DNA of 64,000 nt from Apostichopus japonicus (taxonomy: Eukaryota > Echinodermata > Holothuroidea > Aspidochirotida > Stichopodidae): assembly GCF_037975245.1 (NCBI RefSeq), contig NC_092575.1, forward strand, positions 28,047,341 through 28,111,340. Direction: 5' to 3'. The notes beneath the pieces are model-generated. The model was not told the DNA's origin, did not search any database, and worked only from the letters and a program-made list of their open reading frames with translations. This document shows, in pieces, positions 26,701 to 38,724 of this stretch (positions within the stretch are counted from its first letter, which is position 1; each line of letters begins with the position of its first letter). The position numbers and the translations under genes were made by a program.

Positions 26701-26975
26701 AGCAATGAAAGTATCCTGCAGTTAACATGTTATATATTATTCTTCTTACCTAGTTCAAGATCGAAGGAAGATGGCACACATGGATTGATTATACAAGGTT
26801 CCACAAGTTGATGAGAAAGTTTGAAGAAAGCAAAGGACAGGAGAGTTTCTGTGCAGAAGATTACATGGCAGAGACGCCATCTTGGGCTTGTTTCGGCAGT
26901 GAGGAGAGAGGATTCGATCCAGAAGAGACAAGGTTTAGGAGGAAGAACAAGAAGCAGGATATCAGTGGATGCTGA
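14573..26975 (+). CDS. TYW1: tRNA 4-demethylwyosine synthase TYW1 (16 exons)
   Basis: TYW1 converts N1-methylguanosine-37 of tRNA-Phe to the tricyclic 4-demethylwyosine, using pyruvate, SAM and a [4Fe-4S] cluster; the flavodoxin domain supplies electrons. Exons by similarity and GT-AG sites: 14573 or 14598-14722, 15600-15728, 16023-16124, 16793-16987, 17807-17906, 18681-18784, 19497-19625, 19802-19871, 20994-21046, 21256-21374, 21985-22094, 23690-23867, 24247-24382, 24672-24782, 25870-26037, 26754-26975. Phases join throughout from exon 2 on. Visible: N-terminal membrane segment, FMN loop [28 protein letters not shown], acidic linker, [19 protein letters not shown] cluster motif, GEPIMYPE, and C-terminal [10 protein letters not shown]. 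Uncertain: the true start, and the exon 1-2 junction, where AAG at 15600 keeps phase 0 but the stronger acceptor at 15592 does not. No inactivating change was seen, so it should be functional. Confidence 0.95.
15600..17906 (+). CDS. TYW1: TYW1 flavodoxin-like domain (exons 2-5)
   Basis: Four exons (15600-15728, 16023-16124, 16793-16987, 17807-17906) encode the FMN-binding domain. [16 protein letters not shown] is the phosphate-binding loop after the first strand. [19 protein letters not shown] and [14 protein letters not shown] are the two flavin-contact loops, and SKHG closes the domain. The order and spacing match animal TYW1. The archaeal enzyme lacks this part and uses external electron donors. 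Confidence 0.93.
17941..18260. repeat. intronic minisatellite, about 25-bp unit
   Basis: Around ten imperfect direct copies of a unit like ggtgtatgttagactaaaca, with one or two longer variants, inside the TYW1 intron after exon 5. No coding meaning. Confidence 0.85.
20520..20940. repeat. intronic minisatellite, about 33-bp unit
   Basis: About a dozen direct copies of a unit like acagtgtagggtgattggtg plus gtatctctaaaca, in the TYW1 intron just before the exon at 20994. The unit length is a multiple of three, so the minus strand stays open for 66 codons of repeating TNHPTLLF. That frame is a by-product of the repeat, not a gene. Confidence 0.85.
21256..21374 (+). CDS. TYW1: TYW1 radical-SAM cluster exon
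   Basis: This 119-bp exon encodes [33 protein letters not shown] and CVFCW. The CANKCVFC run is the CxxxCxxC motif whose three cysteines hold the [4Fe-4S] cluster that splits SAM. It ends in phase 2 at a gtaagt donor, and the next exon (21985) completes the arginine codon and continues [10 protein letters not shown]. The residues match animal TYW1 almost perfectly and none of the cysteines is lost. Confidence 0.95.
22156..23460. repeat. intronic minisatellite, 42-bp unit, about 31 copies
   Basis: Direct repeats of a unit starting atgaccctcagaggacatga and ending in tgctcctagcagg, in the TYW1 intron between exons 11 and 12. The unit is 14 codons long and stop-free on both strands, so 22337-22900 (plus) and 22328-22927 (minus) appear as frames of 187 and 199 codons with 14-residue periodicity ([14 protein letters not shown] on the plus strand). 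Copies alternate between sub-types (ctcctagcagg, ctcatagcagg, tactactagtatg). Toward 22900-23300 the array shifts to a higher-order pattern of three sub-types. No evidence of translation. Confidence 0.92.
25310..25869 (+). repeat. minisatellite containing duplicated 3' splice sites
   Basis: About nine copies of a 63-65-bp unit (ctttagtttctcattaagag, accactgttcttggttcttt, aatcatcagggtgtaacata). The unit's end is the acceptor and first codons of the next TYW1 exon: the real one at 25870 reads aatcatcag/GGTGTAACATACTGTGG, and the decoys read aatcatcag/GGTGTAACATACTACC. Eight upstream decoy acceptors therefore precede the true one. Using a decoy would encode GVTYYL and then a TAG stop. Confidence 0.93.
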
Positions 26976-27625
26976 GGAGACAGAGATATGCTGACCTTTG
27001 AGATGACCTTTGACCCTGCCATTGTCTATGCTATTCGAAGTGGTGGGGGTCATTATAAACCAGGACTTGGTTTAAAGAGAGGATCAAGTGCCACAGAAAG
27101 GAGGAAGTCTATGGGTTTAAATTTGGTGATAGATTGGCTGGTTACTGTTACAGGTGTGTGTGTGTGTGTCTAGCTGGTATTTGACATGGCAGTGGCTGCA
27201 GAGGTGGAATGCTGGAAAGCTATTGCTAGAGATGTGGCATGCTGCTATAGAAGGGAGGGAGACATATGAGAATAGGATGTAGGATGTCCTTACTCCAGTG
27301 AAATATTTCATATCAAAAGGTGTCGTGTTGTGTCATCACTGACAGTAACGTTGCAAAAAGGTTCAATTGAAATTGACCTACACCAGACGTGACCTTGTGA
27401 CCTTGAATATACATGACCTTTATGTGACCTTTAATATACATCTTCAGAATAAAGAGGAAGTTGTGTGATATGTGTGTCCTCTTGTCTTACTCGCTCGTCA
27501 GCTCAGGATAGGTACAGCCCAATCAGGACCATGGTCTCTTCTTCCTTGCCCAATAGTTGTTCTGACTTTGTGCCTGGTTATACTTAGCAGACTACAAGCA
27601 TAATAAACTTGAAGTGAAATAGCTT
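26976..27625 (+). other. TYW1: TYW1 3' untranslated region
   Basis: The TGA stop at 26973-26975 is followed by non-coding sequence with a short (GT)n run near 27153-27169 and an AATAAA poly(A) signal at 27602-27607. A cleavage site about 15-25 bases later is expected. The ATG-initiated frames inside are not conserved. Confidence 0.6.
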
Positions 27626-30380
27626 TGTAAATATTTTGTCCTGGTAAGCAGTTATTATACCAGCCTGTTCAGGCCACATGTACACAAAGGATATTCCAGA
27701 TGGTCAATTGAAGCCTACAAGTTACTGCAGGTAGTGATCCAACAAAATTTCCAACTTAAATTAAAAGATCTTAAAATAATACATTTAATAAAGTACCCAT
27801 AATGCCTTGTACTAAGTACTTACAGTAGATGTGCATGATGCTATGTGAAAGTTACATGCCTGTTCAAACTTTGGATCTTGTGAGTTGCTCAAAGTTTGTC
27901 TATGTTATTAAGGAATCCTGAATCATGTTTTTTTTTCATTTTGAAAATTTTTACTTTGGAGAAGACAAGTTATTGATATTTTGAGTACCTGCAAAGGTGA
28001 ACCTTCACAGCATACTGGCTACTTCTCTCCTGCTAAGCAAGTTTTATTCAAATCGGGGAAGTCCAGTACGATGTTACAACAATTTTTGTCGGAGCTGTAT
28101 TCATGTTATTAATTTTCTTAATCTGGTAATCTGTAAATACCCACAGTCATCAAATTCAACAATCAGATACATTTATGTTTAAATTCTTGTATAAATTCTT
28201 CTCATTGGGAATTTTCTACATTTTTCTTAATAAGAGAATTTCATTTTTTCCATAAATTTATTTACTTTGCAGAGAATCAGTTTCAGTGATTAGCATCAAC
28301 AATGAGTCTTTGATCTTGTTGTAATTTAGAACCAATAAATGGATGATTGAATTGATAATTTGTTCACTGGTATGGTGAGCTTGGACTGTATGGCACTGGT
28401 TGTCATTTGTAACTCACAGTTAGGAATCTCTTCTCAAGGTTGTCTGAACAGCAAAGTTAATACATAATGAAAGACTAATTGTGCCTTCAATTTGTTATCC
28501 ATTTCATGTTCCCTTTGTTTGACATCAGATTTATTTTTCTCAGACCACCAATCCTATAAAGCAGCTTTTTGTGATGATTTTGATCAATTATTGGATATCA
28601 CTTGTACTGATACTAAAATATCACAACAAATATAGGTGATTGGCTATGATAAAAGTAGATAAGTTGCATTTCAAGTCAAATGTTGAAATACAAGACATAT
28701 TCCAGTTTTACTCTTTGCACATAATTATGAGAGGAGCCTGAGTAAAGAAATTTTGCAAATTGACTCGAGTTCATCAGAGACTAGTTCATTATATTTGGAT
28801 AGCTTAAATAGTTAAACATTTCCGACCATATTTTGAGAGAAGTACTTGGGTTTGATAAAATTGCAAAATAGCTGCTTTTAATTCAGCTATTGTCATACAT
28901 ATATCTCTTTTGTGTGTCAGTAAAAGTAAAATACTCATATGGCATCTTTCATATGTAATAAGCCTCTTTTGTTATCTAAATCAAGGCTTATTTAAGTTAG
29001 TTTGATACAGTAGGCTTTAATAGGGATTATTGGGCATCCACTGGCCCATACATTCACAACACACTTACATAAACAAAGCTCACAGAGGCTGTGCTTGGAA
29101 TATGAAGTGCAGATGAGGAATTGAAGACTATTAAACAACATGTGTGGATTTTCTTGTTTTTTGTAATGTTTAGTTAGAAATGATAAGTTACACTTTCTCT
29201 TTTTATGGGTTGAAATGTTGCTCAGGAATATTTGAGACACAAGTTTTGTTAATTTATTTTGTTATTTCTTGTACCTTCCATTTGTCTTTAAAAGGTAAAA
29301 GCAATGAATTTCCTTCATTTCTTACATATATTGTATATTATATGACAACTAAAGTACAAAAACATAGTGTAACGATAATAATACTTTGTTAAAAAAGATG
29401 CGCAGTATGAATACCTTGCAATGCAAGTTGTTTCTTGTTAACAAGTTGTTACTTGTTATAGTTGTTAATACTTGTTAGCAATGTAATTTAACTTATCAGG
29501 TTTTTACAATTACACTTATTTTGCTAAGACTAAGATCTAAGCGGTGAAGGAATGGAATTACAAAAAGTCAAAAAGATATTATCAGGTTTGCTGTTCTCTT
29601 TATTAAATCTCATCTCAATACAAAAATATAAATCACATTTCTACCAAAACTGGTTCAAACCAGGACCAAAAAACATCAGCATGTACTGAGTAGCATACTG
29701 AATACAAAAAGAACAACTATATAATACTATGTACTGCTTGTACTTATTACCAACTGAAGGGGAAACCCATGCAAACTTATATTAAAGGTGATTCCTTTCC
29801 TAACATATGCATGAACTTTGGTGGAGCAACTTTTAACAATCACCACGGTCATTGTTACAGCATTTACAACATTCGTTTCCATGGCAATACCGTTCTAACA
29901 GTTTCCACTAAAATATCCTTTTTAGGAGCAATTGTGGATTATAAATGCAATCTTAAACATAGTATTTCCTCACATCCAAATTTAACCATTAAGTTTACTT
30001 GTGTGAAGTCAGAGTTGAACCTAAATGTACCTCTTGACTGATCCTCAACACCAACTGCTATACCCTTTTTAAGTCTACACTTCACTGAATTCTATCCTTC
30101 AAATATTTATACTTCACCACGCATAATTACCAAGTACACATAGACTACAAAAGTCTGCCACGTAAAATTATGCAGGTGGTATTTCAATAACTGATAAATT
30201 CATGTACACATTTCAAATCCAAAGAAGGACCTTAACTTAGCCTTAGGCAATGCCTAATGTCTGTTTTCCATTTGGCCATCTACTCTTTGAAGAACCCTGA
30301 GGGTACCAAATGTACATGTATCTTATTGTTAAGTTATCTTGTTAAGTTATCTTGTAAAGACAATGAAACATCTTACTGTA
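27626..30380. other. intergenic, AT-rich, no gene seen
   Basis: No frame resembles a known protein, and no RNA gene, terminal repeat or exon pair was recognised. Longer or alternative TYW1 3' ends could extend into it. Confidence 0.45.
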
Positions 30381-30386
30381 CAAAAA

Positions 30387-30522
30387 CCTGTAAGTTGGCC
30401 TGACGTTCGATTCCTAGCAGGATCTTCTTCAAAGGCTAAATGACACTTGTCATTTAGCCTCTGAAGAAGATCCTGCTAGGATCGAAGCGTCAGACCAACT
30501 TACTTTTACATATTCTCTTACA
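30387..30522. repeat. long palindrome with hammerhead-like arms
   Basis: Two arms of about 50 bp in inverted orientation meet at a centre near 30449 (atgacacttgtcat). Each arm carries the order gaagaagatcctgctagga(a)tcgaa, cgtcag(a/g)cc, aacttac. The plus-oriented arm (30463-30511) reads CTGAAGA, a GATCC/GGATC stem, GAAG, CGTC: the hammerhead core with the A15.1 position changed to G. The other arm has further changes. The same module occurs singly at 315-360. Such motifs are known at ends of Penelope-like elements; no reverse transcriptase is nearby. Confidence 0.75.
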
Positions 30523-30659
30523 CAGGCTCCCTAGTGGATAAGCAGATTGCTAAGAGTTTTATTTTATTTGTACAAAAACCTACTGTATAATTCAAAGTTA
30601 CCTATGAATATGCAACAGAATCGTAGTGCAGTCTGTCACTGTGATTGGTAGGATAAAGG

Positions 30660-32912
30660 GGTGGAAAACCACAAATCTTCATTGGACACATGAAACTATC
30701 AATTTGAGGTTACTGAGTGGAAAAGCAATAAATATCTCAAATGAACAACTGAAATTATCCATCTGAGATTACCCAGAAGACAACTTGAAATATGCTATGA
30801 GATCAAACTATCCTTGTGAGGTTACCCAGTAGACTCATCAGACAACAGAAACTATTTATATATTTGATATATAAACTGAAATTATCCATCTGAGATTACC
30901 CAGAAGACAACTTGAAATATGCTATGAGATCAAACCATCCTTGTGAGGTTACCCAGTAGACTCATCAGACAACAGAAACTAATAAATATATTTGATATAT
31001 AAACTGAAATTATCCATCTGAGATTACCCAGAAGACAACTTGAAATATGCTATGAGATCAAACTATCCTTGTGAGGTTACCCAGTAGACTCATCAGACAA
31101 CAGAAACTAATAAATATATTTGATATATAAACTGAAATTATATATATGAGATTACCAAGAAGACAACTTGAAATCTGCTATGAGATCAAACTTTCCTTGT
31201 GAGGTTACCCAGTAGACTCATCAGACAACAGAAACTAATAAATATATTTGATACTGTATATAAACTGAAATTATCCATCTGAGATTACCCAGAAGACAAC
31301 TTGAAATATGCTATGAGATCAAACTATCCTTGTGAGGTTACCCAGTAGACTCACCAGACAACAGAAACTAATAAATATATTTGATATATAAACTGAAATT
31401 ATCCATTTGAGATTACCCAGAAGACAACTTGAAATATGCTACAAGATCAAACTATCCTTGTGAGGTTACCCAGTAGACTCACCAGACAACAGAAACTAAT
31501 AAATATATTTGATATATAAACTGAAATTATCCATTTGAGATTACCCAGAAGACAACTTGAAATATGCTACAAGATCAAACTATCCTTGTGAGGTTACCCA
31601 GTAGACTCACCAGACAACAGAAACTAATAAATATATTTGATATATAAACTGAAATTATCCATTTGAGATTACCCAGAAGACAACTTGAAATATGCTACAA
31701 GATCAAACTATCCTTGTGAGGTTACCCAGTAGACTCATCAGACAAAAGAAACTACCAAATATATTTGATATATAAACTGAAATTATCCATCTGAGATTAC
31801 CCAGAAGACAACTTGAAATATGCTACAAGATCAAACTATCCTTGTGAGGTTACCCAGTAGACTCATCAGACAACAGAAACTAATAAATATATTTGATATA
31901 TAAACTGAAATTATCCATTTGAGATTACCCAGAAGACAACTTGAAATATGCTACAAGATCAAACTATCCTTGTGAGGTTACCCAGTAGACTCATCAGACA
32001 ACAGAAACTAATAAATATATTTGATATATAAACTGAAATTATCCATCTGAGATTACCCAGAAGACAACTTGAAATATGCTACAAGATCAAACTATCCTTG
32101 TGAGGTTACCCAGTAGACTCATCAGACAACAGAAACTAATAAATATATTTGATATATAAACTGAAATTATCCATCTGAGATTACCCAGAAGACAACTTGA
32201 AATATGCTATGAGATCAAACTATCCTTGTGAGGTTACCCAGTAGACTCATCAGACAACAGAAACTAATAAATATATTTGATATATAAACTGAAATTATCC
32301 ATTTGAGATTACCCAGAAGACAACTTGAAATATGCTATGAGATCAAACTATCCTTGTGAGGTTACCCAGTAGACTCATCAGACAACAGAAACTAATAAAT
32401 ATATTTGATATATAAACTGAAATTATCCATCTGAGATTACCCAGAAGACAACTTGAAATATGCTATGAGATCAAACTATCCTTGTGAGGTTACCCAGTAG
32501 ACTCACCAGACAACAGAAACTAATAAATATATTTGATATATAAACTGAAATTATCCATCTGAGATTACCCAGAAGACAACTTGAAATATGCTATGAGATC
32601 AAACTATCCTTGTGAGGTTACCCAGTAGACTCATCAGACAACAGAAACTAATAAATATATTTGATATATAAACTGAAATTATCCATCTGAGATTACCCAG
32701 AAGACAACTTGAAATATGCTATGAGATCAAACTATCCTTGTGAGGTTACCCAGTAGACTCACCAGACAACAGAAACTAATAAATATATTTGATATATAAA
32801 CTGAAATTATCCATCTGAGATTACCCAGAAGACAACTTGAAATATGCTATGAGATCAAACTATCCTTGTGAGGTTACCCAGTAGACTCATCTGATAACAG
32901 AAACTACAAATC
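30660..32912. repeat. 128-bp tandem array, 17 copies
   Basis: The unit begins actgaaattatccatctgag and ends aaatatatttgatatata. Successive starts were read at 30748, 30875, 31003 and 31131, and the last full copy starts at about 32799. Within a unit, gagattacccagaagac and gaggttacccagtagac are similar, so the unit grew from a doubled shorter repeat. Copies fall into variants (atgctatgag or atgctacaag; actcatcag or actcaccag) arranged in runs. Degenerate copies occur at 30660-30745. There are no unique spacers, so this is a satellite-type array, not CRISPR. Confidence 0.95.
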
Positions 32913-33686
32913 AAAGTAATTTTTTGATATATCTGAAAACACCTTTGGAACTTATTGGACATCAAAAACTAGCTTTGAGACTGTTCTGTGATAAACACAA
33001 TATCTTAACACAGAAACAATCTGGAAGAAACACTCTCCTACAGTCCATCTAAAATTATTTATTTGGAGAAGCCACTGTGCAGCCCTAGACAGACCCCCCC
33101 ACTCCCCCCCCCCAAGTTACCACCAACAATCACCATCATGAAGGAATCAGATGACCAAGAAAGGTACTCAGATTTATTATTTACACACAATTCTTTTGTG
33201 CTATTTATTCAAAGGTTTTCACTGGACGTGCCCAATCTGTAAGGTACTTTTTTTAAATGCTGTATGTACCCTATTGTTAATTAATTAAATTGTAGTTTTA
33301 GGTGTTTGGCTAGGCTGTGCTTTACTGTACAGATTACATATGTTAGGTTGTGCTTTTGGACCTTGGTCCTAAGGTTCGTAGCGTGTATTGTTTATCGTTA
33401 AGCATGTGGGTGCTATTCATTTCATTTATTGTGTACTATTATACTGTTGAGTGTTATTGACAGTTAATTATTGTACCTGTATTTGAGTATTGTACTGCTC
33501 GCGGTTTGAAGAGTCTATATGTATTTCTTATTTTGTATTCTGAATATTATTTGTTACTGTTGTTTACTAAAGTTATTGTCTCAGAGATTGTCCTTTAATC
33601 TTAGCCATTGTGAACAGCTATAGAGTGACAAGACTCTTGAGAGTTTGTGGGTTCAGGAGGTGAAATGTCTAGTCTAGGAACAGTAC
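32913..33686. other. non-coding spacer
   Basis: Contains C runs at about 33096-33112 and otherwise AT-rich sequence. No gene or terminal repeat was recognised. It may include upstream parts of the retroelement that follows. Confidence 0.4.
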
Positions 33687-34041
33687 AGTAGGTAAGAAAT
33701 TCCTGTAATAGTTGCAGCTGGCATGTGTTGCCCTGGCTATTATGAAGGTGCTAAAAGTCCTCGCCTGTTGGCAAATGTATTTCCAAGTGCAGATTATTTC
33801 ATTATGTTCATGATACATTTTATACAGTATTGTACAAGTTCACTGCTATGTTGTAATATTATTCTTCTGTGTATTTAATATTGTTGTTGTTGAATCAAGC
33901 TTCACTGAATATCCTTGGTGAGTTATTGCGAGATTGATATTTCATAGATTGAGTATAGGTTTTCCCCGAGTTAGGACAGTTGAGGAGTTTATTAAGCCAT
34001 TTAAGTTCATTAAGCCATTTATTGTTCATATGTATATTTAT

Positions 34042-37000
34042 TAGTGTTCAACCCATTATGCTTTAACAGAAATACCGATTACCGATTATTTTTTTCCAAA
34101 TCGTACCGATTCCGATTATTTAACAAAGAAAAAAAAATATCCCATTTATACAAAATCGGCAATAAAGTACGTGGTCGAAACAATTGTTGTTGTGTTTTTC
34201 TTGTTTCCTGTGTATGCTCTTGCATATATATATCATTCAGGGTTCAATCAAGGAATAAATTATTAACTTGAAATGTCGTAATTTGCAAAACATAAGTGAT
34301 TGCTTGACAATTTAATGAGTTATAACCATAGAAGCATCACATTATCCTGTGCCGACCATAGTGGATCAAACTAGCAGTAGTGACCTGTATGCATTGCGCA
34401 AGTCCGGGAGATAATATAAAACAAAGACGTACAGCATTGTTTAATAATAAATGGTTATTGTGTCGGCAAACAATAGCACAAAGTTGAGTATATTCGTGCC
34501 CCGCACAATAGTAAGAGATTGGACTGAAGATTTCCTAACTTAACAGTGGCAACCATAACTTAAGGCGGTGAAATGAAATATTGAAAAAAAAATAAACCAC
34601 TAATCTTTTTCTACTATCGTCGGAAAAGATAAACATTTCTTTCAACAGGGCTGTGTGAACATTATGCACGCTGCCGAACATGAATACGAGTTCAGTATAC
34701 GTTCGGCTTGTTATTTACTTTCAAGCCACGGGTCGTCGTTGATTGTCTTAATTCACTTCCATTCCTTGTTACGTTCGTTAAAAACGGTTGAAAACCAGTA
34801 TTACTAATTTCTACAAATAAAATTCACCTCGTTTTTCCTAGCTGCGATATGAGGCATGTGTAACTGGGCCCTTGTTCAACAAGAGAACATACGTAAACAT
34901 CGTATCCCCTGCACCCTAGCTGCCCTGGTATGTATGTTACGCATCATTGAAATAACTGTGCACAGCAATGCATCTACCAGTGTATCTGACCAAAGCCTTT
35001 CCCGCTGGAATGTGACGGGTTTCCAAGTCGGAAAATCAAGGTCAATGAACCAATACTATGTTGAAAACACACAGTAAACGTAAACCCGACAGTTTTCGCG
35101 CCTTATTGACTGCTGCGTGGTAATTGAAACTTGAAGTTAACTTCCAATAAAGGAAAATATGGATATGGGTGTAGTTATCTGTTCCTAATGACAGGCGAAA
35201 CGAATCACGAAGCATAAAACAGGTAGCCATAACAGAGTTTATTGGCTGTTTGATTGGAACACTGAAAGATAGTTTAGAAAAAAAAGAGGATAATGCTTAT
35301 AAATAAAAGTTGTTGTTTTTTAAATAATAACCGAGTTTCGCACCGTCGTGCTAACAATTTGGTTCACTATATCTTGGGCGACTAAACGAAACGCATGCAA
35401 TTTACCTTATCACACTGAGAAAACTTGTTGAATTTTCGCAGTAGTATCTATCTTTACTTTCAACCATGTCTCGTATCGCAACCAGTAAAATTTGGGATTA
35501 CTTTAGTATTTCTCCTAACTATATTACTAAAGCGAAGTGTATTGCTTGTAGTACCTTAATCTCTCGCGGGGGGAAAAACTTCGGCAACCTTCACCAGCAC
35601 CAACTTGAAGAATCACTTGAAGAATTCTCATACTTATAAATTCAAGGAATTTCAAGAGAGTCAAAATAAGGCGGATGAACTGAAACGAAAGTTAGACGCT
35701 GATAAAGCTGGTCCTTCATCATCTCAAAGTGCAAAAAGAGTCCACCAGATGCAGCTGACACAGATGGTGGACAAAGTTACCAAGTGGCAACCAACGGACT
35801 TACGCACTATTAGGGTGAATTCAAAACTGGCAGAAATGATTTTGCTAGACTTACAACCCTTTCAATCACAAGAAATGTTGGATTTCAGCGGTTCTGTGAC
35901 GCCCTTGATCCGAGGTACCCACTCCCATCTGACACCCACATCAGCAGGAAGTTAATTCCGGAGATGTACGATCGTGTTAAGACTAGAATGAAGGAGGAAA
36001 TTACCAGAGTCAAGCACATTGCCTTCACAACTGACATTTGGTCTTCAACAGTTGGATCCAACTCATTGGTGAGCCTGACAGGTCACTGGATTGGGCTAAA
36101 CTTCGAAAGAAAACATGGCCTGCTGAATGCAGCTTCGTTTGTTGGGAGGCACACAGCAGATGCCATCAAGGGATCAATTGAGGGAATGCTGGCGACATGG
36201 AAAATTGGAAAAGATCAGGTGGTGACGATATTGAGGGACAACGCTGCCAACTTCATTGCAGGCTTGACACAGACAGGCATCGACCACCAGAGCTGCCTAA
36301 TACATACTCTTCAACTGGTGATAAATGATGCCATCAAAGTACAGCGGTCAGTGAATGACATGTTGACTGTTGCCCGTGGTATAGCAGGGCATTTCAACCA
36401 CTCACGTCTTGCCCACCATCGTCTGAGTGCCTTGAAGACTAAGCACAACATTCCAAGCCACCACATACTGCCGGACGTTTTGACGAGATGGAACAGCTCG
36501 TTTTATATGTTGGAGCGAATCCTCGAACAGAAGAACGCCCTGGTGGAGTATGCCAGTCTGTATGACATGCCAGTGATGACTGCAAATCAGTGGAATCTTG
36601 CTTCTAAACTTGTTTCCACATTGAGACCATTTGAAGAACTTACGCGGCAAGCGTCTATGGCATCGGCTACTATTTCAATGGTTATTCCATCAGTGTCGAT
36701 GCTGAGACGCTCTCTATCAAAACACGAGGATGACCAGGGCATACAGACCCTTACGAGTACCATGTTGGCATCCCTTAACCGTTGCTTTACAACAGTGGAG
36801 GAAAACAAGCTATTAGTTCTTGCTTGTTTCCTAGATCCTCGTTTTAAAACAGTCTTTTTCTCGGACAAGGCAACACACCAAAGAGCTATGACTGGCTGGA
36901 GGATGAGATGGCTATCGACCCCCCTGCCGTAGTTTCTGCCGCCCAACAGCAAGAAGGTGATGCAGCTCAAAGCGAGGGTCTTTTTTGTGAGGAATATGCA

Positions 37001-38724
37001 CAATTCGTGATGGAGAAAGGCGCCCGTTCAGCATGTGGTGTTGACAGTGGAGTTGATTTTAAACTTGAAATGAACATGTACATATCAGAACCTTTACCAG
37101 GGCGCGGATGTAATCCGTTAGACTGGTGGAAGTTAAACTACCACAGATTTCCCCGTCTTGGAAAATTAGCACTGAAGTATTTGTGTGCCCCACCTTCCAC
37201 TGTGCCCAGCGAGAGACTGTTCAGCGAAGCAGGAGGTTTATATGATGAAAAGAGGAATCGTCTGAGACCAGAGAAGGCAGAAATGGTTCTGATGTGTCGA
37301 GGGAATTTGCCCCTATTGGACTTTAAGTATTAGGCTAATATTTTCAGCTGACGATTTGAAAGGAGCATTCTCTATGTCACTTTGTTTTTGTCAGGGACTA
37401 TATTTCTCTTTTTACTATTTGTTTTCACTATTTGGATTTTTTTACTCTTCCTTTTCTCTGTGATATTCGTTACATGCCTATGCAAGAGATCGTTACGTAA
37501 GTTCTAACGATAAGATCTGTCACTTATTAAACGAACTGTTAATAGTTGCATTATTTTCGTATGCTTTCGTTTCACTTTCATGCCATGATTATTGTCACAT
37601 AAATTAGTTAGTTTGCGGGTAACTAAAATATTTCAAGCGTATATGGGGGAAGGGTGGGGGTGGGAGACTCGTTATGGAAAACGTAAATAACATCACATAG
37701 TAGTTTTATCGTTTTGGTCATGGAAATTTTTTACAATAGTGTGACACTCACACTCGTCTTACTCTTAATCGAGATGACTTGATCAGTGTCTAACTAACAA
37801 AGGAAAATATAATGTACATAAAACCTAACGGTGATATTTGATTTTGTCCCCTCTGTTTACTTGAGTAACTGTTAATTACTTAAAAAACATTTAAAACTTC
37901 CAATGCCACAGCCAAAACTCAAAAGCCATTCATGTAAAAAGAGGATGTAAACAAAAAAGTCGGACTGCGCAACACCTATTCAGAAAACTTCTTTTGTTTG
38001 TGTCTGTGGAGTTTTCAGGAATGCGAGTGACAAAATTCTTGGAAATACTGTCATAGCGAATTAAGCCAACGCATGCGTACGTAACAAGAATAGTCCTAAT
38101 CGAAACACGAAAAGAGAGCTATTCTATCGTACATGCCTGTCCTTTTTTCATCATACAAGCAGAAAAAAAGCCCAACCCATAATTTCAGTTGAAGTATGTT
38201 GCTACGTTTGCCGTTTATTCTACTTTGGCGAAACATGATCACATCACTCGACAGAGCAACCGATACTAGCCGTAGTTATGTCTACAGTGCAGCGCATTAC
38301 TCAATGTTACTAGTGCTACTGATAAATAACTCGTTCGCAACGTTATTTACATAAGAGCTGTATCGAGCGATATGAAAGTCCGTTCAAAACAGTAACTGCG
38401 TTAATTCGCGGAATTGGTATTGTTACCATTCTTACTGAGCCGAGAAACATCGAAGTCACGAACCACGAGGGATGCAAAATCGGCGATCCTAGCACCCTAA
38501 TTTCATGGAATTACATTGTTAAACACGTATAGAGGGTATCTTTATTTGAATTTTCATAGTAAAATTGCAAACCTAGAACATCACTTGATATTTTCACCTT
38601 CCATGTGTTTTCAAATAATCGGTATCACATAACTGGTTTTCCACGTAAATTTTACCGATTCCGATTATGTACCGATTATGCAATAATCGTACCGATTCCG
38701 ATTAGGTTAATCGGTTGAACACTA
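34042..38724 (+). mobile_element. hAT transposon, 4.68 kb, complete ends
   Basis: The left end TAGTGTTCAACC (34042-34053) is inverted as GGTTGAACACTA at 38713-38724. The flanks atatttat (34034-34041) and ctatttat (38725-38732) are an 8-bp target duplication with one mismatch. Both sub-terminal regions carry several copies of taccgatt(cc)gatta-type motifs, likely transposase binding sites. Inside is a ZBED-type transposase in three shifted frames (35466-37333). Non-coding arms of about 1.4 kb flank it. The element sits in the LTR of an older retroelement. Confidence 0.9.
35466..37333 (+). pseudogene. ZBED-type hAT transposase, frameshifted
   Basis: The product of an intact copy would cut and paste the element. 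It starts at ATG 35466 with a BED zinc finger (SKIWDYF, KCIACSTLI, then NLKNHLKNSH in another frame). Frame breaks fall near 35590, 35865 and 36886. The central frame (35964-36932) has the hAT catalytic region: TTDIWSS with the first acidic residue, DNAANF, CLIHTLQLV, LTRWNSSFYML and DPRFK. The last frame (36908-37333) has the dimerisation domain: DWWKLNYHRFPRLGKLALKY and STVPSERLFSEAG. Three shifts mean the copy cannot make transposase, but each frame is otherwise stop-free, so decay is recent. Confidence 0.92.

Noticed and set aside
30660-32912. CRISPR-like array
   Set aside because: Units are contiguous and alike over their full length, with no unique spacers, in animal nuclear DNA.
36402-37003. 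Minus-strand frames inside the hAT transposase
   Set aside because: They lie opposite the conserved transposase motifs and match nothing.
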